Assembly (NCBI GenBank): GCA_036320915.1
Contig: JAXBDG010000022.1
Span: 682,001-746,000, forward strand
Source of the DNA: Linnemannia elongata
Lineage: Eukaryota; Mortierellomycota; Mortierellomycetes; Mortierellales; Mortierellaceae
Direction of reading: 5' to 3'
DNA length: 64,000 nucleotides
This document shows, one piece after another, positions 21,240-37,800 of this stretch. The translations under genes were made by a program, and so were the position numbers. Position 1 is the stretch's first letter, and each line of letters opens with the position of its first letter. The notes beneath the pieces were generated by a model. The model had not been told where the DNA came from. It saw only the letters and a program-made list of their open reading frames with translations, and did not search any database.

Positions 21240-22558
21240 TTAGTGCTTCTGAAGACGAGCAGCGGCCTCGGTTTCCATAACAACTCTGTAGCGGGGACGG
21301 CCTTCCATCGTAACCTTGACAGCAGTGTTAGCATCGCTCATGGGCATGGTGGTGATCCATGGGTGGACATTGTGCTTGGCCGCAAACTCCAACATTTCTT
21401 GGGTAATCTCGCGACCTCCTGTCAAAGATCCGGCAATGGAGACGTGGCGCATCAAGAGAGAGCTTGGGGGGACGGCAATGGTGGGGATCTCGGGTAAAGC
21501 CAAGAGGACCAAGGTTCCGTGGTTGGCAACATAGTCGATGAGCTCGCCCCAGTCGGTGTTCTTGTCGTTGCTGGTCAAGAGCAAGATGTCCATGCTGTGG
21601 CGAGCAGCCTTTCGTTCTTCCTCGTTTCTTGAGCTATTGAAGCACAACGATGGAGAGGGGGGAATGATGGGTTAGAATATTTTACTTGAAACAAACGGAT
21701 CATGTTTCAATCGCAGCCAGTGGTGCGAATCTGAATAAAAAACTTACTTGACAAACTTGGTGGCACCCAACTTCTTGGCCTCCTCACGCTTGTTGTCACT
21801 GGTGGAGATGGCAACGACCTCGTCGGCCTTGAGGGCAGCAGCCCACTGGATGGCCAAGTGACCGAGTCCACCGATACCCATGACACCGACTCTTTTTCCA
21901 GGTCCAGCACCAAAGTGCTTCAAGGGAGTGTAAGTGGTAATACCGGCGCACAAGAGTGGGGCGGCTAACGAAAGGAATAGCAAAGAAAAGGTAGGGTGTC
22001 AGTTGCGTAAATAAAATCCAAGACTGAGAAAAGAGTAAAAGGCAACAGACTAAAACATAGTCGCTTTATACCTTCAGCGGGAGGGATCTCTGAGGGGATC
22101 TTGTAAGCATACTCGCTGCTAACACGGAGACGGTCAGCGAATCCTCCTTGGGGCGCGACGTTGCTTCCATCATGGTAAACATCATTAAAGATAAAAGTCT
22201 TCTTCGTGCACAGTTGATGAAATCCACTGTTGCAATCCTTACAGTCACCGCAGGATTCAGCAAGGCCACCAACACCGACAAGGTCGCCGATCTTGTGAAG
22301 ACTGTGGGGGCCAGCCTTAACAACGGTACCGACAATCTCGTGACCAGCGATGCAGGGGGTTGAAAGCGCGCCGAATCCTCCGGTGACGGTGGAGACGTCC
22401 GATCCACAGATGCCACAGTGAGTGATTTCGATCTCGATGTCCTTAGGTCCAAGAGGGCGGGGGTGGTATGAAAACTTCTTCAAGGGGAGAGATCCAGTGG
22501 AGGCCCAGCCGGTGAAGGTGGTATTGGTGTCTTCGACTTTGGCGTTGCTGGAGGTCAT
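21240..22558 (-). CDS. Zinc-dependent alcohol dehydrogenase, copy C
   Basis: Third tandem ADH6/cinnamyl-ADH-type paralogue, expected to reduce aldehydes with NADPH in the cytosol. Exons complement(22072-22558), (21748-21964) and (21240-21633) join in phase to 365 residues. All catalytic residues are present: Cys51, Ser53 and Asp54 in HCGICGSD, His/Glu in GHEIVG and Cys in APLLCAG. The structural-zinc cysteines are in CGDCKDC plus LC, and the Rossmann motif is [16 protein letters not shown]. Promoter and 3' flank are homologous to copy B. It is the intact partner of B and lies closest to the ancestral right flank of the array, with a hydrolase gene 1.1 kb beyond it. Confidence 0.93.
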
Positions 22559-23626
22559 GGTTGTTTTTGAGTGCGCTAGTTGAGGCGGGCAAGGAAGAGT
22601 TGTTGTTTAATTGAATGATGATGAGGGAAAGGTGGAGAACCAGCAGGTTAAATACGACTCTATCCTCAGGCAATCCTGTACATCCTATTTTCACTACCCG
22701 CCAATTGGGTAGGATGCATTGATACGAGGATATGCGTAGCATACACGCAAGGCTGTCCAAATGAACGTGTTGAGCTCGCCCATCCATATTCAAACCTACT
22801 TTATTATTTTTGTTGGAGTGAAAACTTGATCGACACCAACTTGTTTGTTTCTTAACGTTTCTTATTTCCTTTCTTGTCTCAATATCGTCTCAACCACTGA
22901 GAATGAAGACACGCAATGTCGTCGTTTGCATCGATGAGCGAATAGGATTTCACTCTTCAATTGCCTTTGCTAAGGCTCTTTAGATTTGAGGGAGACACGA
23001 CACTTTATTTCTTCTTCCGAACGGGGATTTTCCACTTCAGCCGTTCATATCGGAGAAAGGAGTGCCTCCCTCTCCCTCAGGAGGCTACCTTGACGGTCGC
23101 TCTTTTCTTTATCTTGTGCTTCCTCAACCTCCTGGACATCCTCAGATGAACCTAATCGACAGATCGGGCATACTCATGTCTTGAATTGCCAAATCTTTCA
23201 TCCACCCCTTTTTTGTTCAACATCCTAGTCATCCCTCACAGGCATCCTGTCTATTTTCGACACTACTGTCACTTTATCCGTTTATCCGTCTCGCCTTCCA
23301 CCAAGGTTTGCTTTCCAAACTCGCATCCTCGGTAAGTGGAGAATGGTGTGAGTGGCAAAGGTATACGTGTTCGCAATTCGATTTGCCCATCCTAGAAAAG
23401 GCAAAAAAAGAAAAGGGGAGGGGGGGACGAGATCCAGCTGGAGGTTTGCATTTATTCCTATCTTCACCGACATTACATTCTTCGAAGAAACCCAGACTCA
23501 ATCCTTCTCTCCAAACATAAATACCACCAGGCTATACTCTCTCAACAGCACCTACACTCTCATACACAAACACACATACACACATTCTCTCTCTCTTTCT
23601 CTCGTACATTCAAGTCCGTATCAAGA
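22559..23626. other. Divergent spacer between alcohol dehydrogenase C and the hydrolase
   Basis: 22559-22915 is the copy C promoter. 22925-23050 matches the left part of the repeated unit (GAATAGGATTTCAC, then CTCTTTAGATTTGAGG; compare 19346-19440), a truncated third copy. After that come a G-rich run near 23410, a TATA-like ATAAATA (23517-23523) and a CT-rich leader for the hydrolase gene. No gene seen. Confidence 0.55.
23517..23523 (+). promoter_or_regulatory. TATA-like box of the hydrolase gene
   Basis: ATAAATA 104 bp upstream of the ATG at 23627, at the same distance as the other TATA boxes of this window. Confidence 0.4.
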
Positions 23627-24514
23627 ATGGCTCCAATCGACGTCACTTTCCCAAGCAATAACATCAAGATTGCCGGCCACCTCTACGTCCCCGCCTCGTA
23701 CAAGGATGGTGAACGTCTGCCCGGAATTGTCGTTCTCCACCCAGGTGGTGGAGTCAAAGAACAAACCGCCGGTACCTATGCCGCCGAGCTCGCCAAACAC
23801 GGTTTCATCACCCTGGCCTTTGACCGCCGTACTCAAGGAGCCAGTGAGGGTACTCCCAGATGTGTCGAGGACCCCTATGCTGCCATTGAAGACGCCAAGT
23901 CTGCGGTGACTTACCTCACGACCCTTGATAAAGTGGACCCCAAGAGGATTGGAATGTTCGGTGTCTGCGCGGGAGGTGGATTTGCAGTCGCTACAGCCTC
24001 TGCTGATGCTCGCATTAAGGCCGTTGCCGGCGCCAGCATGGTCGATATCGGATTGCTTTTCGCAGGATCGCTTCCGGAGGAGACTCTCAGTTCGTTGGTT
24101 GCCCAAGCTGGAGAGAACAGGACAGAGTACGCCAAGGGAGGCGAGGTCAAGTACCTTCCGTACATCCCCCCAGATGTGAAGGACAGCCCGGTCCTGATGA
24201 AGGAGGCTTACGACTACTATTCGACGCCTCGTGGATCCCACAGCCGGTCCGTCAACAAGTTTGCCCTTTGGAGTTACGATACTCTGGTCTCGTTCGATGC
24301 ATTCGCCAGGATCGAAAGGATTTCCCCTCGTCCGTTGTTGTTGATCGCAGGAACGGATGCAGATACCATTGAGCACAGTCGCATCGCGATTGCCAAAGCA
24401 GGAAAAACGAGCGAACTGTTTACTATTGCCGGAGCCAACCACGTGGATCTTTACGACCGCAAGGTCAGCGACTGTGTCCCCAAGCTGACCGAGTTTTTCA
24501 AGAAGAGTTTGTAG
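23627..24514 (+). CDS. Alpha/beta hydrolase, dienelactone-hydrolase-like
   Basis: Single-exon gene of 295 residues. The fold is that of the dienelactone-hydrolase / YcjY-type alpha/beta hydrolases: LPGIVVLHPGGG forms the first strand and oxyanion region. The nucleophile elbow is FGVCAGGGFA with Cys114 in the nucleophile position (Cys is normal in dienelactone hydrolases, Ser in most others). A candidate acid lies in IAGTDADT (Asp244/246), and the catalytic His is His272 in AGANHVDLY. No signal peptide or membrane segment, so it is probably cytosolic. The substrate is unknown: lactones, esters or acyl-enzyme intermediates are possible. It is divergent from alcohol dehydrogenase C; a shared role in aromatic or aldehyde metabolism is conceivable but rests on position only. 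Confidence 0.88.
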   Translation: MAPIDVTFPSNNIKIAGHLYVPASYKDGERLPGIVVLHPGGGVKEQTAGTYAAELAKHGFITLAFDRRTQGASEGTPRCVEDPYAAIEDAKSAVTYLTTLDKVDPKRIGMFGVCAGGGFAVATASADARIKAVAGASMVDIGLLFAGSLPEETLSSLVAQAGENRTEYAKGGEVKYLPYIPPDVKDSPVLMKEAYDYYSTPRGSHSRSVNKFALWSYDTLVSFDAFARIERISPRPLLLIAGTDADTIEHSRIAIAKAGKTSELFTIAGANHVDLYDRKVSDCVPKLTEFFKKSL

Positions 24515-25388
24515 GAGTAGTACCTAGACACTTAGGGGCTCCTTGATGCACTCAATTGCTTCAACACTGATTCAGGGCATTGGGTTTCCAGCAATAAAAA
24601 TCGCCCTTATTGCATCTTTATTTTTTCCTTCCCACCTGATGATACGACAACGATCCAGTCCCTTGTCGATAGTTTTTCTGTTCAAAAAAGGCGATGGCGA
24701 GTAAAACGATGAACCCAATGCAAGTTCGAGATGGATCGAACAGAGTAGGGTTTCGGCAATGTGGTTTGCGGTCGGATATTATTTCCTTTTCTCATGAAAC
24801 AAAATATAGTGGAGGATGACTTGGGCTATGTTTGCCTCCGCTAAGACCATTTTAATTTTCATACACGCGAGTTGTTATTTTCTTGAGGATAGTGTAGCCA
24901 AAGCATTCGATAGCATATGTTTGCAGGTGAATGGCAGAGGTTGAGGCAAACATTGACCAACCCTTTTATGTATGCGAGGTAATAGTGGCGAGGATATGAA
25001 GATGAAGCGAGCCTTCCGTTCTCTTTCTTTTCTTTCGTTTGGTGAGGCAGACCTGGGCGGAGAATCAGCCTCTTTGTCAGATTCGGTTCAGACCAGGATT
25101 ACCGTCGATTATAATTGTTTTGCTAAATTTTCATGGGAAATACGAACAAGTAACGCTCTATTTCGTCAATGAGGAAGGTAATTTCCTTTTGTATTTTTAC
25201 CCTTGATGCCATCTCAACGCGTCGTAGGGGAACTAGAAAAAGACACAGTAGGCGACGCGCCTACTTTTTCTTCGCCGCGATCACCTCATTATTTCTTCCG
25301 CGCCTTGTTCTGTTGAGGAACTACCTAGTTGAGAATTATTTATTGCTGGCAAGAATGGTGGTTCCCATACTGTTCTTCCTGGTGTTCT
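24515..25388. other. Convergent spacer between the hydrolase and the Fmp46-like gene
   Basis: 3' UTRs of two converging genes. No recognised gene or repeat; the two short ORFs near 24972-25417 lack motifs. Confidence 0.55.
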
Positions 25389-25910
25389 TCACCGTTCTTC
25401 GTAATCGCCGCCTTTGACGAGCTCAAATATCCTTCTTGGGGGCTACCAAGCGACATAGAAACGAATAAACGAAGAACACGCGTTACGCGTCAAAACTGAT
25501 GAAAATCACTCCATAATCAAACAACCTTATACCCCAACTTAAAAGCAACCAAAACTTACATCGGCTATCAAAGCCTTGCCCCGATTCCAATCAACAACCA
25601 ATGGCTTCCTCAAATACCCAGGGTTCCTATCCAGAATCTCTTGCACCTCCGCCACCGTCGACGGCTTCCTTTCCACTTCGGGTACCAATATTTGTTCCAA
25701 TCCTTTATCAATGGATCCGTTACCCAGATATTCGACGATATTTGCAACCTGTTGGTGGGTGGGGGGTTGCTTGTTGGTCTGGACAAGGTCGATTTCGTAA
25801 TTGTAGCGGCGGGAGGCCTTTTGAAGGAGGGATAGGGCTTCAGTGGAGGTTTTTAGGGATGGGTTGTGGAAGATTGTGATCATGGGGAACCTTGGGAGGC
25901 GGAATGACAT
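25389..25910 (-). CDS. Fmp46-like (DUF1687) thioredoxin-fold protein
   Basis: Resembles fungal Fmp46/DUF1687 proteins, putative mitochondrial redox proteins of the ArsC-like thioredoxin fold. Exon 1 complement(25560-25910) encodes MSFRLPRFPMITIFHNPSLK, PPTHQQVANIVEYLG and RKPLVVDWNRGKALIAD. A GTAAGT donor follows, and exon 2 complement(25389-25442) adds PPRRIFELVKGGDYEER and a TGA, for 134 residues. The 54-bp terminal exon was found by frame continuity after a GGTAG acceptor. The Arg-containing N-terminus could act as a weak mitochondrial signal. No Cys occurs in the segment where ArsC-type enzymes carry the redox Cys, so a classical thiol mechanism is unlikely. Confidence 0.75.
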
Positions 25911-26963
25911 GTTGTTCTGGCTATTTGCTTGGTGGTAGTGAGGGTAAGGAGAGTCGTGTCGGGGGCAGTTGTGATGTGAATGTCGCGCCAGGAGGTGTCG
26001 TGAGTTGTGATGAACAAGTTGGATGTGAATGAGAGAATGGGGGATTCAGCAGAGTCGAAGCAAAGTGCGAAAGAACAGCCAACACAGCGAAAGATGACAT
26101 AATAAAGTAACGTTTGCATCGTCGGTGGCTTGTTCCTCCCCTTTCTTTCCAAAGGTATCATAAAAAAAAATGGAACCAACAAGTTCCAGAATCAAATGTC
26201 AAGTGGTGGACGAAAAAGGGTCCACTTTTATTTTTGGGGAGTTGCACGGTCACCTTTGCTCAAGGCCATCAGCTATGAGTTAGTTTTCGCGTCTGCCTAT
26301 GTTCACATTCAGCTGTATGACTTGCTAACCAATTGAACCTCCACCACGCTATCCAAAGGCGCAGGAACACAACAAAAAGAGACGCACGAATAGCCGAGTT
26401 GGACCTGCAGGAGAGGGAGATGATCCATTGAAAAGTCTTGAGCGTACCACAAATAAAGTTATCAGGTCCCGGTGTCTCCTTGATTGATCAATGCCGTCCC
26501 TGAGCCTCTTTCCCCTGATATTTCTCACTCCTAGATGTCCGGCATACATGAATAACCACAAGGTGGAAGCATCTCGAATCGCTGACTCACTCACTCACTC
26601 CTGCAACAAACATGTGGGCAAAATAGAACAAAGCACAAACACGTTAGCAATAAAGCCAACCAATACATTGGTGTTGAAGAGATGACAATGCTACCAAGAT
26701 GGATGCCCTTTGGACCAAGTCGAGGATCAATATGTTTGCGTCGGCAGCCTTGTTCCAATCCACCCCCTCATGGCAATCTTATTGGTGAGAGAGGGACAGA
26801 GATGACATACTTCGGACTACGCCTAGCCAACCCATGACATCAACGCACCGCCTGAAGCAGATGTCTGTGTAGCCTCTTAAGCACTACGAGAAAAACAACA
26901 AACAGATTGCGAGTCCCGAGGAATTGCGAGGGATCCCATCTTAGTCTTACAGCTTCTTGCACG

Positions 26964-26996
<33 letters not shown>

Positions 26997-29391
26997 GCAG
27001 TAGGCCAAAAGGCCATGAACAAAGTACAAAGGGCTAGGGTCGAACTTTTTTGCAGTGCAAGAAGCAAACGCGTGGTGGGCACACGAGGATTTTATTGGTT
27101 GCTCTTGTCAAGCCCTTGTTACTGCGTCGATTTCTTACACGTCAGCTCAAGTTGCTGTGTTTTGATATCTGCTTGCGATTGTCCGAGGAGAAGAGGGAGG
27201 GGAGGGAGGGAAGAAGGGTGAGAAGGCATGGATGCAGCAACCAGGGGATAGGAGAAGGGAGAAGGGAGAACGAAAGAAGCTAATGCATGAGGTACGCATT
27301 TTGGATAGGGCAAGAAAGAGGACCTCTCCTCTCCTCCTCCCTAACATTGACCATTCCTAACTTATTTCTTGTTTTCTTTTATTCCTTGGTCCTTCCTTCG
27401 CCCTTTCATCATTCGTCTATGCCATGACCTGGCGGATTTGTGTGTGGGAGGGGGAGTGACGAAAGATAGGCAAATAGACACGCCTATCGTTTAGGTTCAG
27501 AGGAGAAAAACAAATGAGGTGACAAAAACACAAGTATCAATAGCCAACGAAGGGTCCAGTCCTTGGTCCATCGCCCGCAGACGGACAGATCGCCCGATGG
27601 GGTTGTGGAATTAGAGTTTTCCGTGGCTCTTTCCTTCAATAAGAAAAAAAAAAGAGGAAGATATAAAATCCCGAAGAGAGAGTTTGGTTTGTTTGTTATC
27701 ATCGGAAGGGAAAGATCTGCATGACTTTCTTCTTGTGTAGCCTTGAAGGAATAGGAAGCCTAGAACACCGATCTGGTGCGACGCTCCACGGAGCTGTGGA
27801 ATGAAAAACAGGTGAGGGGACCAGAACCAGGGTAGGGTTGCGGACCTTACTTTGTTGTTGTTGTGATTGCTGTTTGTGATGTTTTTTCGTAGACCGCCTT
27901 TTTCGTGTCAGCTCCTTGTAACACCACATCTATTCGCGGATAGCGAAAAAAACAACAACAACAACAAGGAATGAACAGCAACAACAAGAACAACAACAAT
28001 AACAAACGACGACAAAGAACAGGTGTGTCGTCTTGTTGTTTTTGTAGCAGGTGTTCCTATCCCTGATCACCTCCCTCTTATACACCCCTGTAAACATTCC
28101 AATGAGCATTAATGTAATAAACGAACGCATCCTCCGTACTCCTAGAATTTGAATCGTGTGATATCAACAACATTCCCCGTCGCACTAGGTCGTTAATGCA
28201 CAGGAACCCCTCGTTCGTTGTCGTCTTTACGAAACCTTTTTGCCACCGCCCCTGTTTTCTTCTTGTAAGCAAATGACTTGGATTGACTGAGGGATTGTGT
28301 TGTTAGAGCTCCCCTATTCTTCAGAAAAAATCACCTTCGTTCTTACATTCTTTGCACTTTGTTCCCTCTCGTTTGCTGCTACATTTGTCATTGATATTCC
28401 TCCTAGAAGGCCAATGTTCTCTTTACCCTTGAGAATGTATCTTACCGAGGCATGCATGCAATGTCTTGCGCGCGTTATGCTGGTCAGTTAATTGGTTGAG
28501 AGTCGAGTAGAGTATTTCTTCACATCGCCGTCGTGTGTTAGTTGGCGCAATTGATCACAACAGATACAACAGCTCATTCGCATGTCTGTCTTCGTCTCGC
28601 TAAAGAAGAACGATATCCTTGTACAATGGTCTGTTTGCTTCTCCTAGGAGACGTACTTTGCAGAGTACATCTTACGCCCTCAATTTTTTCCTCATTTTAC
28701 TGCTGCTCTCCAAGAGCTCAGGGAAATAAATTCAAGACACAAGCACAACGGATCCATTTACACCAGGAAAAAGGCAAGAGTCCGGGTCCTCTCTCCTTTC
28801 TCCTGAAAGATGAACCAATTCCGGGTCAACTGGCTGGCTGGCTATGTGGCCAGACTTATTTAATACAAGTGTGCACTACCCTTCCACGCGGAGACAAATA
28901 TGCAGGGTAACCACCTGGGTGGTTCAATTGAGCACCATATGGAACAGCAGCGGGGTAAGTCCGTCGTGGTTTGAATTGTATTACAAAACGTAATGAGTTA
29001 TGACAAACAGGGGAAGGGGTGGCGGACAAAAGGGTGACGGACATAGGGGGTAGGAGAGAGAGAGAGTGAGAGTGAGAGAGTGAGAGAGAAGGGAAACCGC
29101 CGTGGGGATCGGGGATCAGAGCGGTATCTCTCTAGACCCAGCAGCCTAGTGTTTACTCTCGGACCTGGGCCCTGACCCCCTTTCTTTATTTGTGTTATGA
29201 AATAATTATCTTCGTGCTCTCATTTTCCGGTGGGGATGAACGCGCTGTTTCTTGCATTTGCTCTAGTTGCTCTTGGTCTCTTTAATAATATTAAAAAAAA
29301 ATAGAGGTTTTTTTACAAGCGAGACCGTATCCATTATCCATCGCATCTCTGTGTATGGTGCAACGAGAGCAAGAGCAAGAGCAAGAGCAAC

Positions 29392-29396
<5 letters not shown>

Positions 29397-29428
<32 letters not shown>
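29397..29428. repeat. (GA)n microsatellite
   Basis: About 16 uninterrupted GA units preceded by GAGCAA repeats. It causes an artificial Glu/Arg ORF on one strand and Ser/Leu on the other. Confidence 0.8.
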
Positions 29429-29432
<4 letters not shown>

Positions 29433-30335
29433 TCGTTGAATCGTGGTGTTTCAAGACCAAGTACGAGAACAACTACTGTAGCAAGACAAGAACCAATTAC
29501 CAGGCATTCGAGCTCGCTCTTGTCGTTTGGACAGATGAACAAAGAGGAAGAGAGAAAGAGAGAGAGGGAGAGAGAGATCCCGAGGTGGCAAGAGGAAGGC
29601 AAAATTATACTACCACCACCCTACACGGGTACTCTCATGCATGAGACGAGCCAAGGCTTTCTTTTTCAGGGTATGGGTGTTTGGACGAGAAGGAGGATAG
29701 AGAATGGGCCTCGGCGACTTTTTGTCCGTTGTGCGTCTGTTCGTGTTTGCCCACTGTCCAGATGGACTCTCTGCACCTCAGTCCTGCAAAATAAAGCATG
29801 CGTACACTCAACGCAAAACACACAATTTGCATTAGTTCGTAGACTAGTGTTTGACCACACCTCCTCTTCGTCCCCTTCTCTACTTTTGGTCCCTTTTGAT
29901 TTTACCCACTGACGACAACACCAAAGAACAAGAGAGCGTGTAATGTCGCGGTGGGTGTTCGGAGCAAGAAAAAAAGGGTCTCACTATGCGGTCAGAGAGA
30001 ACAAGTGAATACTCTCTCTCTTCAGTCCTCTCCAAAAGATCCCGATTGTGCTTACGAGGGATAGGGAGGGAAGGGTGAACAAAAGTGTTGCGCGGGCGGG
30101 GACAAAAAAGGTGGAGGAGGGGAGTGTTCAATGAATATGCATCGCCGCGAGACGATTTGTTCTCCAGGGCTGGTTAGTTTTGGCTGTGGATGTTACGTCG
30201 GCTGGCTGAGGCGTGAGGTACATTGAGAATGGGGAAGGGAAGGGAGAGGGGTAAAGGGAAGGAAGAAGAGTCGAAGAAGGACAATTTTTTTGGCGGCAGT
30301 GCCCGCCATGTTTGTCGCTTGGAGTGGCAAAGCAA

Positions 30336-30366
30336 GGTATGGAATGGTATGGTATGGTATGGTATT
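30336..30366. repeat. ATGGT pentanucleotide array
   Basis: About six tandem GGTAT units with one variant (GGAAT). Non-coding. Confidence 0.7.
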
Positions 30367-31067
30367 GACGGCGGATGACCTTGCTAGCCCAGCCCAACCG
30401 AGGGAGGGCTTTGTCTCCCCCTCTTTTTTTTTCTTCTTTGCCACGGATTATGTCACTCGTGGCCCTGCGGCGATGAGGGTGTTTTCTATGTGTTTCTATA
30501 CGATTCTTTTTATTTCTACCTGCGTGTTTGTTGTTGTTGTTGTTGTTTTTGTTGTTGTGCAGTGCAGTGCAGTGATAGTTGGCAGTGTGTGTATGTACCC
30601 TTTGTGTCGAGTCGATTGAATAACATTGAGAATAATGACTGAATGAGAAAGTATATGGGCGATGTCATTGTGTGCGAACCAGGGACGAACTCTATTTATT
30701 TTTGATATTGTTTTTTTTGGTGTCTCTCTGCTCTCTCTTTTCTTATCTCACTCTGATTTTGATGGCGATATTTGAATTGAATTGCGTTGCAGTGTCCGAT
30801 GAAGAATAAATAGGCGGATGATTCCCGGCGACCGAAAAAGTTTTTTTCTTTTTTTTTCTCCTTTCTTCTTTCTTGTTTTTTGTTTTTTGTTATCCTTTTA
30901 TTCAGGAACAAACCATCATCTTCCTTCTCTTATTCCTCTTAATCTTGCTATCGTTCTCTTTGTACCATTCACATACACATACACATACATACACAGATAA
31001 CTGAACACAGCACACTCTTACATCCATTCATATCAACAAAGAAGGAAGAGGGATCGTCTCTAATACC

Positions 31068-34888
<3,821 letters not shown>

Positions 34889-37800
34889 AGCGGGGAGAAG
34901 ACTCTTGACGACGGTTTTCGGTCACGTTTTCGTGATCCACGCAATTTCTTTTGTTTATTTATTTTGGCTGAACATAGCATCTTTGGTTTAGGCCTTCTTG
35001 ATTTATTCCTTTTTCAACCATCCTTTACCGTTAACCAACATCACCCTCAACCAAACACTGCACATACTTTCTTTCACACAAAGCACGAGCCTTTATTCTT
35101 CGCTGTAACCACCAAAAAAAACAAACAGACAAAAAAAAGCTCACTTGTATATACCTCTCATCATTCCACACCACCTCCATTCCATTCTACAACCAAATGT
35201 AATATAGTCAACGCAAATAAAAAATAAAAAAAAAAACGGTCGTTTTTTTTTTTTTGGTCCCAAGTTAAAATCTTCCTTCGCTATCTCATCTATCTTTGGC
35301 CGTCCCGTCGAAACGCGCTCAATTGATGGAAACGAAATGGGAAAGAGAACATGCCATGCACGGCGGATCAAGGACGGGTTTACTGTCTATTGGACATGGG
35401 GGAGCAAGGGACGGAGGAGTAGGTGGGAGGGTTGCAAGGATGGTGAGACACCAAGGAAAAAATAGGTCAGGGGAAGTAGAAAGGCCTAAGAAGGAGAGAG
35501 AGAGAGTAGGAGGGGGGACCACAAGCATGTGTATGTGTGAGTATGCATATGCAAACTTGTGTGGTCGAATAATGTGTTTAAGCAAAACGTCCAATACAAC
35601 AAGGAGTCCGAGGAAGCAACAGCATAGCATAGAGTGGGATGAACTGGGACAGTAAGAAGGCAAAAAGGCGAGAGTGCCTGGGCGAGAGCGAGTAGGATGG
35701 GTAGCGGTGGGCAGATGAAGAGGGAGGTTTCTTTACAAGAAAGGCCTATGCATGAGAGGTGAATGTCCGAAAGTATGAGGAAGGAAAGGGGTGCTCTAGG
35801 GAATGATAGGGAATTGTGGTTGCTAGGGAAGCGTAGTATTGCGCGTATTAAAGAGAGAATGACGTTGAGGAAGGAGATGTGCATAGGAATGGAGCTGGTA
35901 GAAGATAAAGAAAAGTGATGGGACAGTAATGAACAATCGGAGCCAATAACACTGCTTACCCAGGACGAGCAAGAAATAACAAGCCAATAGGGGTTTCAAC
36001 GGCGACCAAGTTGCACAAACAAAAGGACGTCCTTCAAGAGTCGAAAAAGCGAACGAATGGACCTCCAGCGCGTGCTATCCTCTCATCGTTCATGAATGGT
36101 GCTCCAACAACGCGGCCAAAAGGCGCCCCCTCCCCCTTTTTTTTCACGGAACTACGACATGGCGGTTGAGAGGAGAAGTATGTGTTACCAAAAGTCTGAA
36201 TCGACCGAGAAAAAAAGAGATGGAAAGAAGAGAGAGATAAAGAGATGAATCGCGTGGCTCTTTTGATTATGCTTCTCCCTCGTACTCTCTTTCCCCACGA
36301 TTCTTATCCTTCGCGGAGAGGAGGAAGGAAGGAAGAGTAGAAGAGATAAACATTTTGTCGGGTATACCCTAATCAGGTCAATTGCTTCCGTGCCCTTTGT
36401 TACCAACAAGAACGTAACGCAACGAGCCAATGACCTAACAACGTATGAAAATGAATGAAAAGAAAACAAAAATATAGTAGCACAGGCGAGAACGAAGGAA
36501 AGAGGCGCCAGTGAGAGTTAGTGTGATGGTTTAGTTGTAACTTGCAAGGAAGTTTTGGAAAAGGGCAAAAGGAATAACATGCGGGATCAACAAGCGATGG
36601 TGAAAAACTGAGAAGAGAGTGAGTGGGCTCAGTTGGACACCCCTGCCTGTCGGTTGAGTCGAGTCGGTCCACATGACTTGGATGACATCCATGGGTACAG
36701 GCTAGCACAAATCAAACTATGAAAACAACGTGGAAGGTAATGGAATAAAATGAATTGAATCAGATAGACAAAGAGATGCAGCAGCGACGAAGCCCTACTA
36801 TCATCGTCTGAAGGGAAGGATTTACCCAGTGCATGAGATACAAACAAATGAGACTAGTTTATCTTTTCTGGGTATTCCTTTTTTTTTAAAAAAAACAAAA
36901 CAAGGCGGTGGCATCATCGCATCATCGGGCGATGAGTGGGTACCGGTATAGTTAAAGCTAATTGCTGCGGGGAACTAAAGACAGAGATCTTGGGTACTTG
37001 AAGTGAGACAAAAACTTTACGTTACATTCATTATATCCTGGACTAGGGTACTAGAGGACTGGTTCGGGAATACAAAGAACAGGTAAGCAAGGCGATTCAA
37101 AATCGTGGTTATCTCTGGCATGTTAGTTGGTCTTGTTTGTGCTTGTTTCTTTGCCGCGTGGGTCGGGGGTGTAGGTGTGGATGATGGGAATGTAGGGAGA
37201 GAGAGGCTGTGGGCGTCATTTCTCATTTTCACTCAGGTGTGTCCGTGAGCATTTTCACTCCCCCTCTGTCAGTGGCCAAGCCTTGCTGCCTCAATTGTGA
37301 CTCTCATGCGCTCAATGGTGACTGCGTCCAAAGTCGACGAATTAGAGTTTTCCTTAACTCTTGGTCGTTAAGGTAAAAAACATCAACGATGAAAGCGGCG
37401 GCGGCGGTAGGTCGATCGTTTTTTCAGAACATTGTCTTCTCCGTCAACCCTCTCGCCCAAACCCACTCGCCATCACTAGCAATCACGGAACAAACAACCT
37501 ACCCACCAACAACAGCGCCACTCCCTTTGCTCCTTTTCTGTTCTTCAGACAACGCCCATAAGAAAAGAAGAGGTAACTACCTTCCCTGTTTTCCAGGCAT
37601 GCTTTTCCTTTCTTGTCAAACAGAAAAAGTCAACTTCCATTGGAAAAAAAAAATAGAAGAAAGGAACCTTAAGAAAAAAGATATTTTTGAACATAGACAT
37701 CACATAGAACAAGGTTTGGGCTGTTGTATTTTTTTTACTCTTCCTTAACCCCTCCCCTCTGCTCCCTCACTGCACTCAGTTCGAGGTTCGACCCCTGACA

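Larger units (their letters stand above)
25911..31067. other. 5.2 kb gene-poor spacer
   Basis: No gene can be supported on either strand. It contains a 29-base T run (26966-26994), GA-rich DNA near 27190-27270, an AAC-rich stretch (27950-28015), GA repeats at 29397-29428 and 29550-29577, an ATGGT pentamer array (30336-30366), GTT/GCAGT repeats (30528-30575) and a CT/T-rich leader before the next gene. ORFs are short, motif-free and mostly translations of simple repeats. It may hold a long regulatory region, an untranslated first exon of the next gene, or a non-coding RNA. Confidence 0.5.
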
